DNA of 64,000 nucleotides from Candidatus Binatia bacterium (GTDB lineage Bacteria > Desulfobacterota_B > Binatia > UBA9968 > JAJDTQ01): NCBI GenBank assembly GCA_022827045.1, contig JAJDTQ010000175.1:12832-76831 (forward strand), written 5' to 3'. Position numbers and translations under genes: made by a program. Each line of letters opens with the position of its first letter. The first letter of the stretch is position 1. Positions 50,781 to 59,541 of this stretch are shown piece by piece. The notes below the pieces were generated by a model that saw only the letters and a program-made list of their open reading frames with translations, was not told the DNA's origin and did no database searches.

Positions 50781-51782
50781 TCAGGGCTTGTGTCCGATGA
50801 CCAGGGACGACGTCAGCGGCGCCGGCAACTCCACCCGCTCCACATTCACCAGGCCGTTTCGCTCGAGCCACCCGCGGACTTCGCCCACCGAGTAGCAGCG
50901 ACCTCCCGCCGTGGTCAGCAGCATCAGCAGGCTGAACACGGTGCCGCTGTCGGTTTCCGCGCGGCTTCCTTCCAGCATGTGGTCCTTGACGATGAGGCGT
51001 CCTCCCGAAGCCAACGAATACGCAAGCTTACGCATCAAGGCCTCATTGGTCGCTTCATCTTCCCCGTGGATGATGTTGGAAAGAAAGACGACATCCTGGC
51101 CGCCGGGTACGGCGTCGGTCCGGTAGTCTCCGGCAACGCACTCGATGCGGTCGGCCACGTCCGACGCACGGACGTAGCGCTCGGTGATGCGCAAGGTTCC
51201 GGGCAGGTCGTAGAGAGTCGCGCGCAACGCCGGGTAGCGCCTGCACAGGGCGATGGGATAGGTGGCGGGTCCCGGGCCTATGTCCAGCAGCCGCCGCGCG
51301 CCGGCGAGGTCCAGGGCGCCGGCCGTGACCTCGGCGTCGCCGCGCGCCCTGACCAGCGAGTCCATGGCCTCGATGAAGATCCCGGTCTCGGCCTCGTCGG
51401 TCTGGTACATGTCCGGAACCCGCGCCGGCCGTCCGGTGCGCACCGCCTCTTCCAGCCTTCTCCACGCGTCCCACGACAGAGCCTCGAAGCGCACCATGCC
51501 GCTGAAGTCCCTGGGCGATCCGGTGGTCAAATAGGTGGCGGACAGATCGTTGAGCCGGTAGCGGGGGCCGTCCTTGTCCAGCAGTCCCATCACCGCCAGG
51601 GCATCCGCCAGCAGGCCGGTGGCGCGGGCCTCGGCGCCGGTGGCCGCCGCCAACGCGGCCGCGTCCAGGGTTTCCTTGCCGCCGAGCGCGTCGAATACCC
51701 CGAGGGACACGGCTGCCTGCAGGATCCGGGCCTCGGTGTACGCGCCGGCGATTGCCGCCAGTCGGGTGAAATCCTCGCTCAC
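50781..51782 (-). CDS. SAM-dependent O-methyltransferase (ASMT/hydroxyneurosporene type)
   Basis: 333 residues from a GTG start that overlaps the upstream TGA stop (GTGA). An N-terminal winged-helix dimerisation domain (GAYTEARILQAAVSLGVFDAL) is followed by a Rossmann methyltransferase: RRLLDIGPGPATYPIAL (motif I, about 167), VVFLSNIIHG (motif II/III) and LIVKDHMLEG. A His near the middle (IIHGEDE) fits the general base of plant-type O-methyltransferases. Translational coupling with the AlbA-type regulator upstream suggests shared control. Substrate unknown, likely a hydroxylated aromatic or quinone. Confidence 0.85.
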   Translation of the reverse strand: MSEDFTRLAAIAGAYTEARILQAAVSLGVFDALGGKETLDAAALAAATGAEARATGLLADALAVMGLLDKDGPRYRLNDLSATYLTTGSPRDFSGMVRFEALSWDAWRRLEEAVRTGRPARVPDMYQTDEAETGIFIEAMDSLVRARGDAEVTAGALDLAGARRLLDIGPGPATYPIALCRRYPALRATLYDLPGTLRITERYVRASDVADRIECVAGDYRTDAVPGGQDVVFLSNIIHGEDEATNEALMRKLAYSLASGGRLIVKDHMLEGSRAETDSGTVFSLLMLLTTAGGRCYSVGEVRGWLERNGLVNVERVELPAPLTSSLVIGHKP

Positions 51783-53224
51783 ATCGGCTCCACGATCCGG
51801 TAGGTCCGGCTCTTGGGCTTGATGGGGGCGAGAATGCCCAGTTTCACCAGGCTGCGAAGGTCGCGATAGGCGGTGTCCCGGTCGACTTCAGCGACGCGCT
51901 GGTAGTCGGCGGTCGAAAGCACCTTGTCGTGGGAGAGGGCGTACACCAGCAGCCGCTGTTGCCGGGGGTTCAGGCGGGAACGGTCGAAGTGATCGAGCCA
52001 CCGCAAGGTTTCATCGTCGTAGATGGGGGTGTTGCGCAGCGTCACGGTGAAATAGAAACCCTCGGTGGAGAACTCCGGCGGCCGCAGCGAGTTGTGCTCC
52101 ATCTCCTGGAACATGCGCGGGACGCCCTCGCCGATCTCGCGCATGTAGCCCAGGTCCGCCAGCACCCGCACCAGCAGCGGATTGCGTGAGAAGTGCACCC
52201 GCTGCTGCCGGTTGAGGTGGTCGAGGGCGACGGGGGCCGGCAGCACCCCCGGGCTCCTCACTTCCAGGCGGTCGTCGAACATCCAGAACTCGACCTCCGC
52301 GCCGGTGATGGCGTAATCGCGGTGTCCGACGGCATTGACCAGCGCTTCCTGCCACGCCAGGGAGGGGTACTCCAGGCGCTCCCGGAAGAACAGGTCGTGC
52401 ATGACCATGCGCTCGCGTATGTGCTCCTTGATCCGTCCCACGGCTTCGTGGACGAGGGTCCACAGGGGTGCGTCGATGCGTACCCGCTTGACCACGTTGA
52501 GATCCTCTCCGTACTGCCTCTCGGTGCCCTCGTACTTGACGAAGTCGATGCCGCAGCGCGGATGCCATCTCGCCGGCTCCCGGGCGAAGAGAAGCAGCGC
52601 GGCCATGGAGATCTCGGGGTGGTCCACGGAGCCGCGGACGAGATGATACGTGCGCGACAACAGCGAGCGCGGGTCCGTTTGCGCATCCATGCGCTCGGCG
52701 AAGGACTCCAGGGCGGCGTCGTCCAGGTCCTCCCAAGTGGCGGCGTGGACATGCTGCCGTTCGTAGGAGTACGACAGCTTGGCGTCCTTCAGGAGCCGGA
52801 TCTGCTCGGGCGCCACCGCGGGGTTTTCCGCGGCGATGCGGTAGAACGTCCTGCCGCTGGCCACGCGGCGGATCTCCAGCCCCGGACTCGCCTCGAACCG
52901 GAGCAGCAGCAGGTTGCCGAGGTCGATCCGTTCGTGAAGGGTGGGGAGGGGCGGATTGAGGAGGTTCTGGGCCACCTCGCCCAGCTCCCTGATCTCCTGC
53001 TCGGAATAGGGGAGGCCGGTGAGGCTCTTGTCGGGCTCGACGCCTACCAGGAGGACGCCGCCGTCGGCGTTGACCATGCCGCTGAGGATGCGCGCGATCT
53101 CGCGGGCGAGATCCTGGGGCCGCTTTGTTTGAGTTCCACGCCTCTTCTGCTCGTAGGCGCTGACGAACTCGAAGAACTGCCCGCGTTCTTCCTTCAGGAG
53201 CGTTTCGAGCTCACGTCCAAGCAT
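51779..53224 (-). CDS. AlbA/Schlafen-type ATP-binding regulator with winged-helix tail
   Basis: 481 residues. The N-terminal domain (EFVSAYEQKRRGTQTKRPQD...ILSGMVNADGGVLLVGVEPD) is the AlbA_2/Schlafen nucleic-acid-binding fold. A middle ATPase-like domain has WQEALVNAVGHRDYA and FDDRLEVRSPGVLPAPVAL (HATPase_c_4 type). The C-terminus is a winged helix (VLSTADYQRVAEVDRDTAYRDLRSLVKLGIL). Usually annotated as ATP-dependent DNA helicase-like or transcriptional regulator; some are found in defence contexts. Its last bases overlap the methyltransferase start by four. Confidence 0.8.
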   Translation of the reverse strand: MLGRELETLLKEERGQFFEFVSAYEQKRRGTQTKRPQDLAREIARILSGMVNADGGVLLVGVEPDKSLTGLPYSEQEIRELGEVAQNLLNPPLPTLHERIDLGNLLLLRFEASPGLEIRRVASGRTFYRIAAENPAVAPEQIRLLKDAKLSYSYERQHVHAATWEDLDDAALESFAERMDAQTDPRSLLSRTYHLVRGSVDHPEISMAALLLFAREPARWHPRCGIDFVKYEGTERQYGEDLNVVKRVRIDAPLWTLVHEAVGRIKEHIRERMVMHDLFFRERLEYPSLAWQEALVNAVGHRDYAITGAEVEFWMFDDRLEVRSPGVLPAPVALDHLNRQQRVHFSRNPLLVRVLADLGYMREIGEGVPRMFQEMEHNSLRPPEFSTEGFYFTVTLRNTPIYDDETLRWLDHFDRSRLNPRQQRLLVYALSHDKVLSTADYQRVAEVDRDTAYRDLRSLVKLGILAPIKPKSRTYRIVEPM

Positions 53225-53292
53225 TTTTGGCGCCGCAACGACGGTTCATGGGTTTCGGTCTCGGACGCCCCGAAAGGCGCGAGACAGGCCGC

Positions 53293-54444
53293 TCATGACA
53301 CCCGGCATCCCTCCAGCCGAACGACTTCGTGGATGAGCCGGGCCGCGCTCACCAGGTCGTTGACGTCGAGCCACTCGTTGACCGTGTGGATGTCCCGCAT
53401 GCCGCTGGCCAGGTTGGCTACCTGGAGGCCGCGCTGGTTCAGCACGTTGGCGTCGCAGCCGCCGCCCTTGGCGATGGTGTCGACGGCTAGGCCGAGGTTG
53501 TCCGCCGCCTCCTGGACGCGCCGGACGATGGCGGTCTCGTGGGACACGTCCATGCGGTCGTACTGCCGTTCGATCCGGGACTTCACGCGCGCTTCGTGGA
53601 GGCGGCCGTCGAGCTCCAGGGTGGCGCCGGCGGCGGCCTCCTCGAGGCACGCGAGCATCGCACGCGTCTGCCGTTCGAGCTTCTCCTCGTCATGGCTGCG
53701 CACCTCGCCGGTGAGGGTCACCCGGTTGGGGACGATGTTCACCGCCGTGCCGCCGCTCACCAGCCCGAGGTTGGCCGTGGTGTCTTCGTCGATGCGCCCG
53801 AGCTGCATGGCGGCGATGCCCCGGGCGGCTACCTGGATCGCGCTCATCCCCCGTTCCGGACAGATGCCGGCGTGCGCTTCGAGTCCGTGGACCTCGAACT
53901 CCACGAGGTTCGCAGCCGGCGCCCTGGTGATGAGGAAGCCGACGGAGTCGCTGTCGAGCACCAGGCCGGTCTTCGCGCGCACCAGGCTCAGATCCAGATG
54001 CTTCGCTCCGAGCAGTCCCATCTCCTCGCAGATGGTGAAGACCACGTCGATGTGCCCGTGGGGCAGCTCCTCCTCGCGCAGGGCCTCGAGCACTTCCAGG
54101 ATGATGGCGATGCCGCTCTTGTCGTCGCCGCCCAGCACGGTCGTTCCGTCGCTCCGGATGATGTCGCCCTCCACCACCGGCACGACCCCCTCGCCCGGGG
54201 CCACGGTGTCCATGTGCGCGGAAAGGAGCATTGGCTCGGCGCCGTCGACGTTGCCGTCGAAGTGCGCCACGAGGTTCCCGACCTCGCCCCCCACCGCGGC
54301 GCCGGCGTCGTCCACGAAAATCACGCCGCCCAGTCCTTCGAGGATTTCCTTGAGATGCAGCGCGATGGCAAGTTCCTTACGGGAGTGGCTGTCGATTTGC
54401 ACCAACTCCAACACGCGTTCCTTGAGACGCGCCTTGTCGATCAA
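53293..54444 (-). CDS. M20 family metallopeptidase (PepT-like)
   Basis: 383 residues from a TTG at 54444 with GAGGAGG six bases upstream. LLSAHMDTVAPGEGV (about 73) holds the zinc His and catalytic Asp; TVLGGDDKSGIAI (about 106) the bridging Asp; VVFTICEEMGLLGA (about 140) the Glu pair; LVLDSDS the second zinc-side Asp. A dimerisation domain lies between. It probably cleaves small peptides or acylated amino acids in the cytoplasm. No neighbour names the substrate. Confidence 0.85.
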   Translation of the reverse strand: MIDKARLKERVLELVQIDSHSRKELAIALHLKEILEGLGGVIFVDDAGAAVGGEVGNLVAHFDGNVDGAEPMLLSAHMDTVAPGEGVVPVVEGDIIRSDGTTVLGGDDKSGIAIILEVLEALREEELPHGHIDVVFTICEEMGLLGAKHLDLSLVRAKTGLVLDSDSVGFLITRAPAANLVEFEVHGLEAHAGICPERGMSAIQVAARGIAAMQLGRIDEDTTANLGLVSGGTAVNIVPNRVTLTGEVRSHDEEKLERQTRAMLACLEEAAAGATLELDGRLHEARVKSRIERQYDRMDVSHETAIVRRVQEAADNLGLAVDTIAKGGGCDANVLNQRGLQVANLASGMRDIHTVNEWLDVNDLVSAARLIHEVVRLEGCRVS

Positions 54445-54708
54445 GGAGTACCTCCTCAGTCCGGATCGCCGCGTTGTTCTGAAAGGCCGCGGGCGGCGTA
54501 GCCGCCGACGGCATGAGCGAACCGCCGTGGCTCCCGACGGCCGGCTCGCCGGGTGAGTCTACTACGAAACGGGCCGCCAGGTCCATGATCTCGGCTCGGC
54601 CAGCCCATCGGCCGGCGGATTGGACGGTCCAAAACGGTCTGATAACATTTCCGTCCGGCGGCGCCCTTGCTGGCCCTCCGTAGAGTCCGGTTCCCGGGAG
54701 GTCCATTC

Positions 54709-56472
54709 ATGCAGACCCGCGATCCCGACCGACGCGCGAGCGTTCGTTACCAACCCGACGAGAAGCCGCCGCCGGCGCTTGCCTTCGGGCTGGGCCTCCA
54801 GCTCGCCATCCTCTGCATTGCCGGAATCGTGTTGACCCCGGCCATCGTGATCCGGGCCGCCGGCGGCAGCGAAGGCTTCCTTTCGTGGGCGGTGTTCGCG
54901 GCGGTAGCCGTCAGCGGGGTCACCACCATCCTCCAGGCGGTGCGGGTCGGTCGCTTCGGGGCCGGCCATGTCCTTCTCATGGGCACCTCCGGCGCCTTCA
55001 TCGCGGTCTGTGTCGCGGCCCTCGTCCAGGGCGGCCCCGCGATGCTCGCTACCCTGGTGCTGGTGTCGTCGTTCTTCCAGTTCATCCTCTCGTCCCGGCT
55101 TTCGCTGTTGCGGCGGATACTGACTCCCGCCGTGGCGGGTACGGTGATCATGCTGATACCGGTGACGGTGATGCCCATCGTCTTCGGCATGCTCGGCGAT
55201 GTGCCGAAGGGCTCCCCGGCATTGGCGGCCCCGTTGAGCGCGCTTGTGACCATGGCGGTGATGCTCTGCATCGCGCTCAAGGCGACGGGCGGGCTGCGCC
55301 TGTGGGCACCGGTCATCGGGGTCGTGGTGGGCTCGGTGGTGGCCGCCGCATTCGGTCTCTACAACACCACGCTGATTGCAGGAGCGTCCTGGGTGGGCCT
55401 GCCGGACGGGCAATGGCCGGGCCTGGACCTGGGTTTCGGCGCGGTCTTCTGGACGCTTCTGCCCGCGTTCGTGTTCGTGACGCTGGTGGGGGCCATCGAG
55501 ACCATCGGCGATGCAGTGGCGATCCAGCGCGTCTCCTGGCGGGGCGACCGGGCCGTGGATTTCCGCGCCGTGCAAGGGGCGGTAGGGGCGGACGGCGTCG
55601 GCAACCTCTTGTCGGGCCTCATGGCGACCGTCCCCAACACGACCTACTCGGCGAGCATTGCCGTGACCGAGCTGACCGGGGTTGCCTCCCGCAGGGTCGG
55701 CGTCGCCATCGGCATCATCTTCATCGTGCTGGCCTTCCTGCCCAAGGCCCTGGCGGTCATCCTGGCGATCCCGAATCCGGTGGTGGCCGCCTACGCCACC
55801 GTGCTGCTGTCCATGCTCTTCGTGGTCGGCATGAAGGTGGTGGCCCAGGATGAGCTCGACTATCGCACGGGACTGGTGGTGGGCGTGTCCTTCTGGGCCG
55901 GGGTCGGCTTCCAGAACGGCGTGATCTTCCCCGAGTACTTCGCCGAGTTCGCCGGCGGGTTGCTGCAGAACGGCATGACCGCGGGCGGGCTGGTGGCCAT
56001 CCTCATGACGCTGTTCGTGGAGCTGACCGCGCCGCGCCCGAGCCGCGTCGAGGTGGAACTCGGAACGGGAGCGCTGCCGAATATCCAGAAGTTTCTCGCC
56101 GACTTCGCCTCACGCGGTGGCTGGGGCAAGGCGATGGCGGGCCGTCTCGATGCAGCCGCGGAGGAGACTCTCCTCACGCTCATGCGGCAGGATGAGGAAG
56201 GGGAGGAACCGGTGCGGCGCCGCATGCGGCTCACCGCCCGCAAGGAAGGCGGCGGAGCCGTGCTGGAGTTCGTTGCCGGTGCCGGCAACGAGAACATCCA
56301 GGACAGCATCGCGCTGCTCGGGACCGGTCCGGTCGAGGCCCCGGAAGAGCGGGAGATCTCGCTACGGCTGCTGCGCCACTTGGCCTCCAGGGTCCATCAT
56401 CAGCAGTATCACGACACCGATATCGTGACCGTCCGCGTGGACGCGCCACCCGCGGACCGCAAGGAGTCGTGA
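54709..56472 (+). CDS. NCS2/uracil-xanthine permease family transporter with C-terminal extension
   Basis: 587 residues from ATG 54709 (GGGAGG upstream). About 13 TM segments over residues 20-455: LGLQLAILCIAGIVLTPAIV start, LMGTSGAFIAV, VFVTLVGAIETIGDAVAIQ (conserved Glu in TM8), GLMATVPNTTYSASIAVTELT (TM10 region). Transports purine, pyrimidine or similar compound with H+ or Na+. After about 455 come some 130 soluble residues (LGTGALPNIQKFLADFASRGGW onward) not found in standard members, perhaps regulatory. No enzyme of purine breakdown adjoins, although the Mo-hydroxylase is about 10 kb away. Confidence 0.85.
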   Translation: MQTRDPDRRASVRYQPDEKPPPALAFGLGLQLAILCIAGIVLTPAIVIRAAGGSEGFLSWAVFAAVAVSGVTTILQAVRVGRFGAGHVLLMGTSGAFIAVCVAALVQGGPAMLATLVLVSSFFQFILSSRLSLLRRILTPAVAGTVIMLIPVTVMPIVFGMLGDVPKGSPALAAPLSALVTMAVMLCIALKATGGLRLWAPVIGVVVGSVVAAAFGLYNTTLIAGASWVGLPDGQWPGLDLGFGAVFWTLLPAFVFVTLVGAIETIGDAVAIQRVSWRGDRAVDFRAVQGAVGADGVGNLLSGLMATVPNTTYSASIAVTELTGVASRRVGVAIGIIFIVLAFLPKALAVILAIPNPVVAAYATVLLSMLFVVGMKVVAQDELDYRTGLVVGVSFWAGVGFQNGVIFPEYFAEFAGGLLQNGMTAGGLVAILMTLFVELTAPRPSRVEVELGTGALPNIQKFLADFASRGGWGKAMAGRLDAAAEETLLTLMRQDEEGEEPVRRRMRLTARKEGGGAVLEFVAGAGNENIQDSIALLGTGPVEAPEEREISLRLLRHLASRVHHQQYHDTDIVTVRVDAPPADRKES

Positions 56473-56506
56473 GCCCGGCGAGTGGGAGGCTGCTTCGAGG
56501 GGTGGA

Positions 56507-56583
56507 TGGTGGCGGTGGCTGGACTTGAACCAGCGACGCCGCGGATATGAGCCGCGTGCTCTGACCAACTGAGCTACACCGCC
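56507..56583 (-). tRNA. tRNA with CAT anticodon (Met elongator or Ile2)
   Basis: 77 bases on the minus strand, from acceptor GGCGGTG at 56583 to encoded CCA. Anticodon stem CGCGG/CCGCG with loop CTCATAT gives CAT; T arm GCTGG/CCAGC. No initiator-type C1 mismatch. Elongator Met is likely; lysidine-modified Ile2 cannot be excluded because the T arm also matches that class. Confidence 0.9.
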
Positions 56584-56847
56584 ATTGTGGGTGAATCACG
56601 CTCGCCCGGGGAGAGACATCCATAATAAAACGCGGCCCGCCAACATGCAAGCCGCTACCTGCCCGACACGCGGGCGGTTCGCCTTGCAAAATCGCCGTCC
56701 TTTCACTATTAGTCAGCGGAAGCAGCCATTCATCAGGTGTTTGGTTGCGTTGCCCCCGAACCGGACACGACCGCTCCGATCCAAGCCAGCTCGGGTTAGC
56801 CTGTCGCGGGAGATAAGGGTCACGTCTCTTTAAGGGAGGGAAACGCC

Positions 56848-57885
56848 ATGCGGGGTTGGGTGACACACGCGTTCAAGGACATGCGGCTGGAGGAGCTGCC
56901 GGAACCCGAATGCCGGCCCGGCTGGGCGGTCCTGAAGACCCGGGTCGTGCAGCCCTCGGTGACCGAGGTCCAGCTTTTCTACGGCGAGCGCTCCAACAGC
57001 TACGACAAGGTCAAGAACAAGCTCGCCAAGGGTCCCGAGCCTCTGTTCGGCCACGAGTTCTGCGCGGAGATCGTCGAGATCGACAACGACAACGGCTACG
57101 GCCTTTCAGTCGGTGACCGGGTAGGCGCCACCCACACCCACATCGGCACCATCGGGCGGGATTTCCCCGGCCTCTTCTCCGAGTATGCGGCGGTGCCGTT
57201 GGACGCGCTGGCCAAGATTCCCGAGGGGATCAGCGACTGGGAGGTGTCGGCGCTCCAGCCGCTGACCAGTTGCGTTCACAACATCCAGGTGCTGGGCGTG
57301 ACCTTGGGCGACACGGTGCTGGTGCTGGGGCAGGGGGTCATGGGCCTCAACTCGGCGCAGGCGGCCAAGGCCGCGGGCGCGGACAGGGTGATCGGCACCG
57401 ACATGCGGCCGGAGGTCCTGGAACTGGCCAGGGAACTCGGTGTCGACGTCACCATCGATGCCTCCAAGGAGAACGTGGTGGACGCGGTGATGGACCTGAG
57501 CGGCGGCAAGGGCATTCCCTTCGTTATCGAGGCCGCCAGCGGCAGCCCGCAAATGGGCCTCTCCGGCGGCGCCACCGTATCCGAGGCGGTGGCGTGCGTG
57601 GCCGCCGGCGGCAAGGTGCTCAGCATCCCTCACTTCCACGAGCCCGTGACCCTGGATTTCAACTATCTCCGCGCCAAACGGGTGACCTACATGTTCCCGC
57701 CGGAGCTGGCCGCGCCCAGCGAGATGACGCTGGCGGCGCGGCTGGTGGCCCAGAAGCGCATCAACATCGATCCCATGATCACTCACAAGCTGGAAGGCAT
57801 CGAGAAGATGCCCGAGGCGTTGGACATCACCGCCAACAAGTCGAAGCACGGGGCGCTCAACCCGGCTCAGGTGCGGTTTTCGTAA
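56848..57885 (+). CDS. MDR-family alcohol dehydrogenase-like protein without the usual zinc Cys
   Basis: 345 residues, AAGGGAGGG before the ATG. The GroES-like half has FGHEFCAEIVEID (His and Glu of the GHE motif) but the catalytic zinc Cys position reads VVQPSVTEVQLFYG (Ser-Val-Thr-Glu where CGTD is normal), and the structural-zinc Cys quartet is absent. The Rossmann half has VLVLGQGVMGLNSAQAAKAAG. It may be a zinc-free NAD(P)H reductase or a noncanonical metal site. It is 38 bases before an amidohydrolase gene, with which it probably forms a transcript leading into tctBCA. Confidence 0.82.
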   Translation: MRGWVTHAFKDMRLEELPEPECRPGWAVLKTRVVQPSVTEVQLFYGERSNSYDKVKNKLAKGPEPLFGHEFCAEIVEIDNDNGYGLSVGDRVGATHTHIGTIGRDFPGLFSEYAAVPLDALAKIPEGISDWEVSALQPLTSCVHNIQVLGVTLGDTVLVLGQGVMGLNSAQAAKAAGADRVIGTDMRPEVLELARELGVDVTIDASKENVVDAVMDLSGGKGIPFVIEAASGSPQMGLSGGATVSEAVACVAAGGKVLSIPHFHEPVTLDFNYLRAKRVTYMFPPELAAPSEMTLAARLVAQKRINIDPMITHKLEGIEKMPEALDITANKSKHGALNPAQVRFS

Positions 57886-57923
57886 GTATTTCGTAAGTAA
57901 GTAACCCGGAGGAGGTAAGTAAC

Positions 57924-58937
57924 ATGAAGGTGGACGCCACGATCATTGATGCAGACGGGCATGTCAGGGACCGGGACGCGGACATCCGCGCCCACATGGA
58001 GGACCCCTGGAACAAGCGGGAGGGTTCGCTGCTGCCCTCGGACGAGTGGGACTCGAGCATGTTCGGCACGTTGGGAATGAACATCACCGACGTTCCCACG
58101 CGCCTGCGCGACATGGACACCGAGGGCATCGAGGTGTCGGTGCTGTTTCCCACCGGCGCGTTCCATGTCAACCGCATGCCGGAGAAGGCCTACGCGGGAG
58201 CGTTCTCGCGCGCCTACAACAACTGGATCTCGAGCATGTGCAACGAGGCGCCGGAACGGCTCAAGGGCATCGGCGTGGCACCCTTCCAGGACGTGCCGGC
58301 GGCGGTGGAGGAGATCAACCGCGCGGTGACCAAGCTCGGCGTGGTGGGGATCACGGTGGGCACCTTCGGCATGAAGGACCACCTGGGGCAGGAGCTCTTC
58401 TGGCCTATCTACGAGGAGCTGGAGCGGCTCGACGTGCCGCTGTTGATCCACAACTCGCGTTCGGGCCCGGCAGGCGAGAACCGCTTCGACACGTTCCTCT
58501 TCAAGCACACCATCGGCCGTCCCTTCGAGACCATGCTGGACTGTGCGGCGCTCATGTACGGCGGCGTGCCCGAGCGGTTCCCGAAGCTCCGCATCGCGTT
58601 CCTGGAGTGCGGCATCGGCTGGGTGCCCTACTGGATGGACCGGATGGACGAGGAGTGGGAGCACCGGCAGTCGGAGGCGCCGCTGCTCAAGGACAGGCCC
58701 AGCGAGTACATGAAAGCGGGGAACTGGTACTACGCGGCCGAGCCGGAGGAAGAGAGCCTTCCGTACGGCATCGAGCGGGTCGGCGACAAGGTCATCGTGT
58801 TCGCCTCCGACTACCCGCACTGGGACGGCATGTTCCCCAACGTGACCAAGACCATAAAGGAACGGACGGACATCTCCGAGGACTTCAAGGCCAAATTCCT
58901 GGGAGAGAACGCCAAGGGGCTCTACGGCTGGGACTAG
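57924..58937 (+). CDS. Amidohydrolase (amidohydrolase_2 family)
   Basis: 337 residues, CGGAGGAGG upstream. Metal motif IIDADGHVRD (Asp for first His). IYEELERLDVPLLIHNSRSG (about 155-174) is the His strand, RIAFLECGIGWVPYWMDRMDE (about 224) the conserved core, and FASDYPHWDG (about 293) the terminal Asp. It shares many segments with the one at 35998. It lies between the MDR dehydrogenase and the TctB gene, suggesting the imported acid is its substrate, or that a product is oxidised by the neighbour. Confidence 0.85.
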   Translation: MKVDATIIDADGHVRDRDADIRAHMEDPWNKREGSLLPSDEWDSSMFGTLGMNITDVPTRLRDMDTEGIEVSVLFPTGAFHVNRMPEKAYAGAFSRAYNNWISSMCNEAPERLKGIGVAPFQDVPAAVEEINRAVTKLGVVGITVGTFGMKDHLGQELFWPIYEELERLDVPLLIHNSRSGPAGENRFDTFLFKHTIGRPFETMLDCAALMYGGVPERFPKLRIAFLECGIGWVPYWMDRMDEEWEHRQSEAPLLKDRPSEYMKAGNWYYAAEPEEESLPYGIERVGDKVIVFASDYPHWDGMFPNVTKTIKERTDISEDFKAKFLGENAKGLYGWD

Positions 58938-58965
58938 CCGCGGGCCGGGCAACGGGGTCTTTCAC

Positions 58966-59460
58966 GTGCGACTGACACCCAGGATGGGCTTCAGCTTCCT
59001 GGTGCTCGTTTTCTTCTGCTACCTGGTCTGGGAGGCGGGCGAGTGGCGCCTGCAGGCGCGTCTCTACCCGTGGGCCATCGGCATTCCCATGATCCTCCTG
59101 GCGATCATCAACATCGTCCAGGAGCTTCGGGGGCCGGAGGAGGAGGGCGGGAGCGCCTCGAGCAATGCGCCCGCCGACTTCCAGCTCACGCAGACCGTCG
59201 ACTGGGCCGTGGCGGTCAGGCGCACCGCGAACATCCTGGCCTGGATCGTGGGGTTCATGGCCGGTATCTGGCTTATCGGGTTTTCCATCACCGTCGCGGC
59301 CATGACCTTCGGCTATCTGAAGATACAGTCGAAGGAAGGCTGGCTCATGTCGCTGATCCTCACGGCGGCGGCGTGGCTCATCTACTACGTGGTGTTCGAG
59401 CGCACGCTGTTGCTGCCGTTTCCCGAGGGCCAGGTGTTCCGTTGGCTGGGTATTGAATAG
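58966..59460 (+). CDS. tctB: Tripartite tricarboxylate transporter small membrane subunit (TctB)
   Basis: 164 residues from a GTG at 58966; ATG 58984 is an alternative. Four TM segments: FSFLVLVFFCYLVWE, YPWAIGIPMILLAIINIV, ILAWIVGFMAGIWLIGFSITVAAMTFGY, LTAAAWLIYYVVFERTLL. The fourth helix carries the family VFerlL motif. With TctA and TctC in the next genes it forms an inner-membrane secondary transporter for carboxylates. 28 bases after the amidohydrolase stop. Confidence 0.85.
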   Translation: MRLTPRMGFSFLVLVFFCYLVWEAGEWRLQARLYPWAIGIPMILLAIINIVQELRGPEEEGGSASSNAPADFQLTQTVDWAVAVRRTANILAWIVGFMAGIWLIGFSITVAAMTFGYLKIQSKEGWLMSLILTAAAWLIYYVVFERTLLLPFPEGQVFRWLGIE

Positions 59461-59541
59461 ACAAGAACGAGAAAGGCGAGTCGTAACCCTGCACCCGTTT
59501 GTGTGGCGCAGGGCCCTCGGTTCCAAACACGGAGGTGTGCA

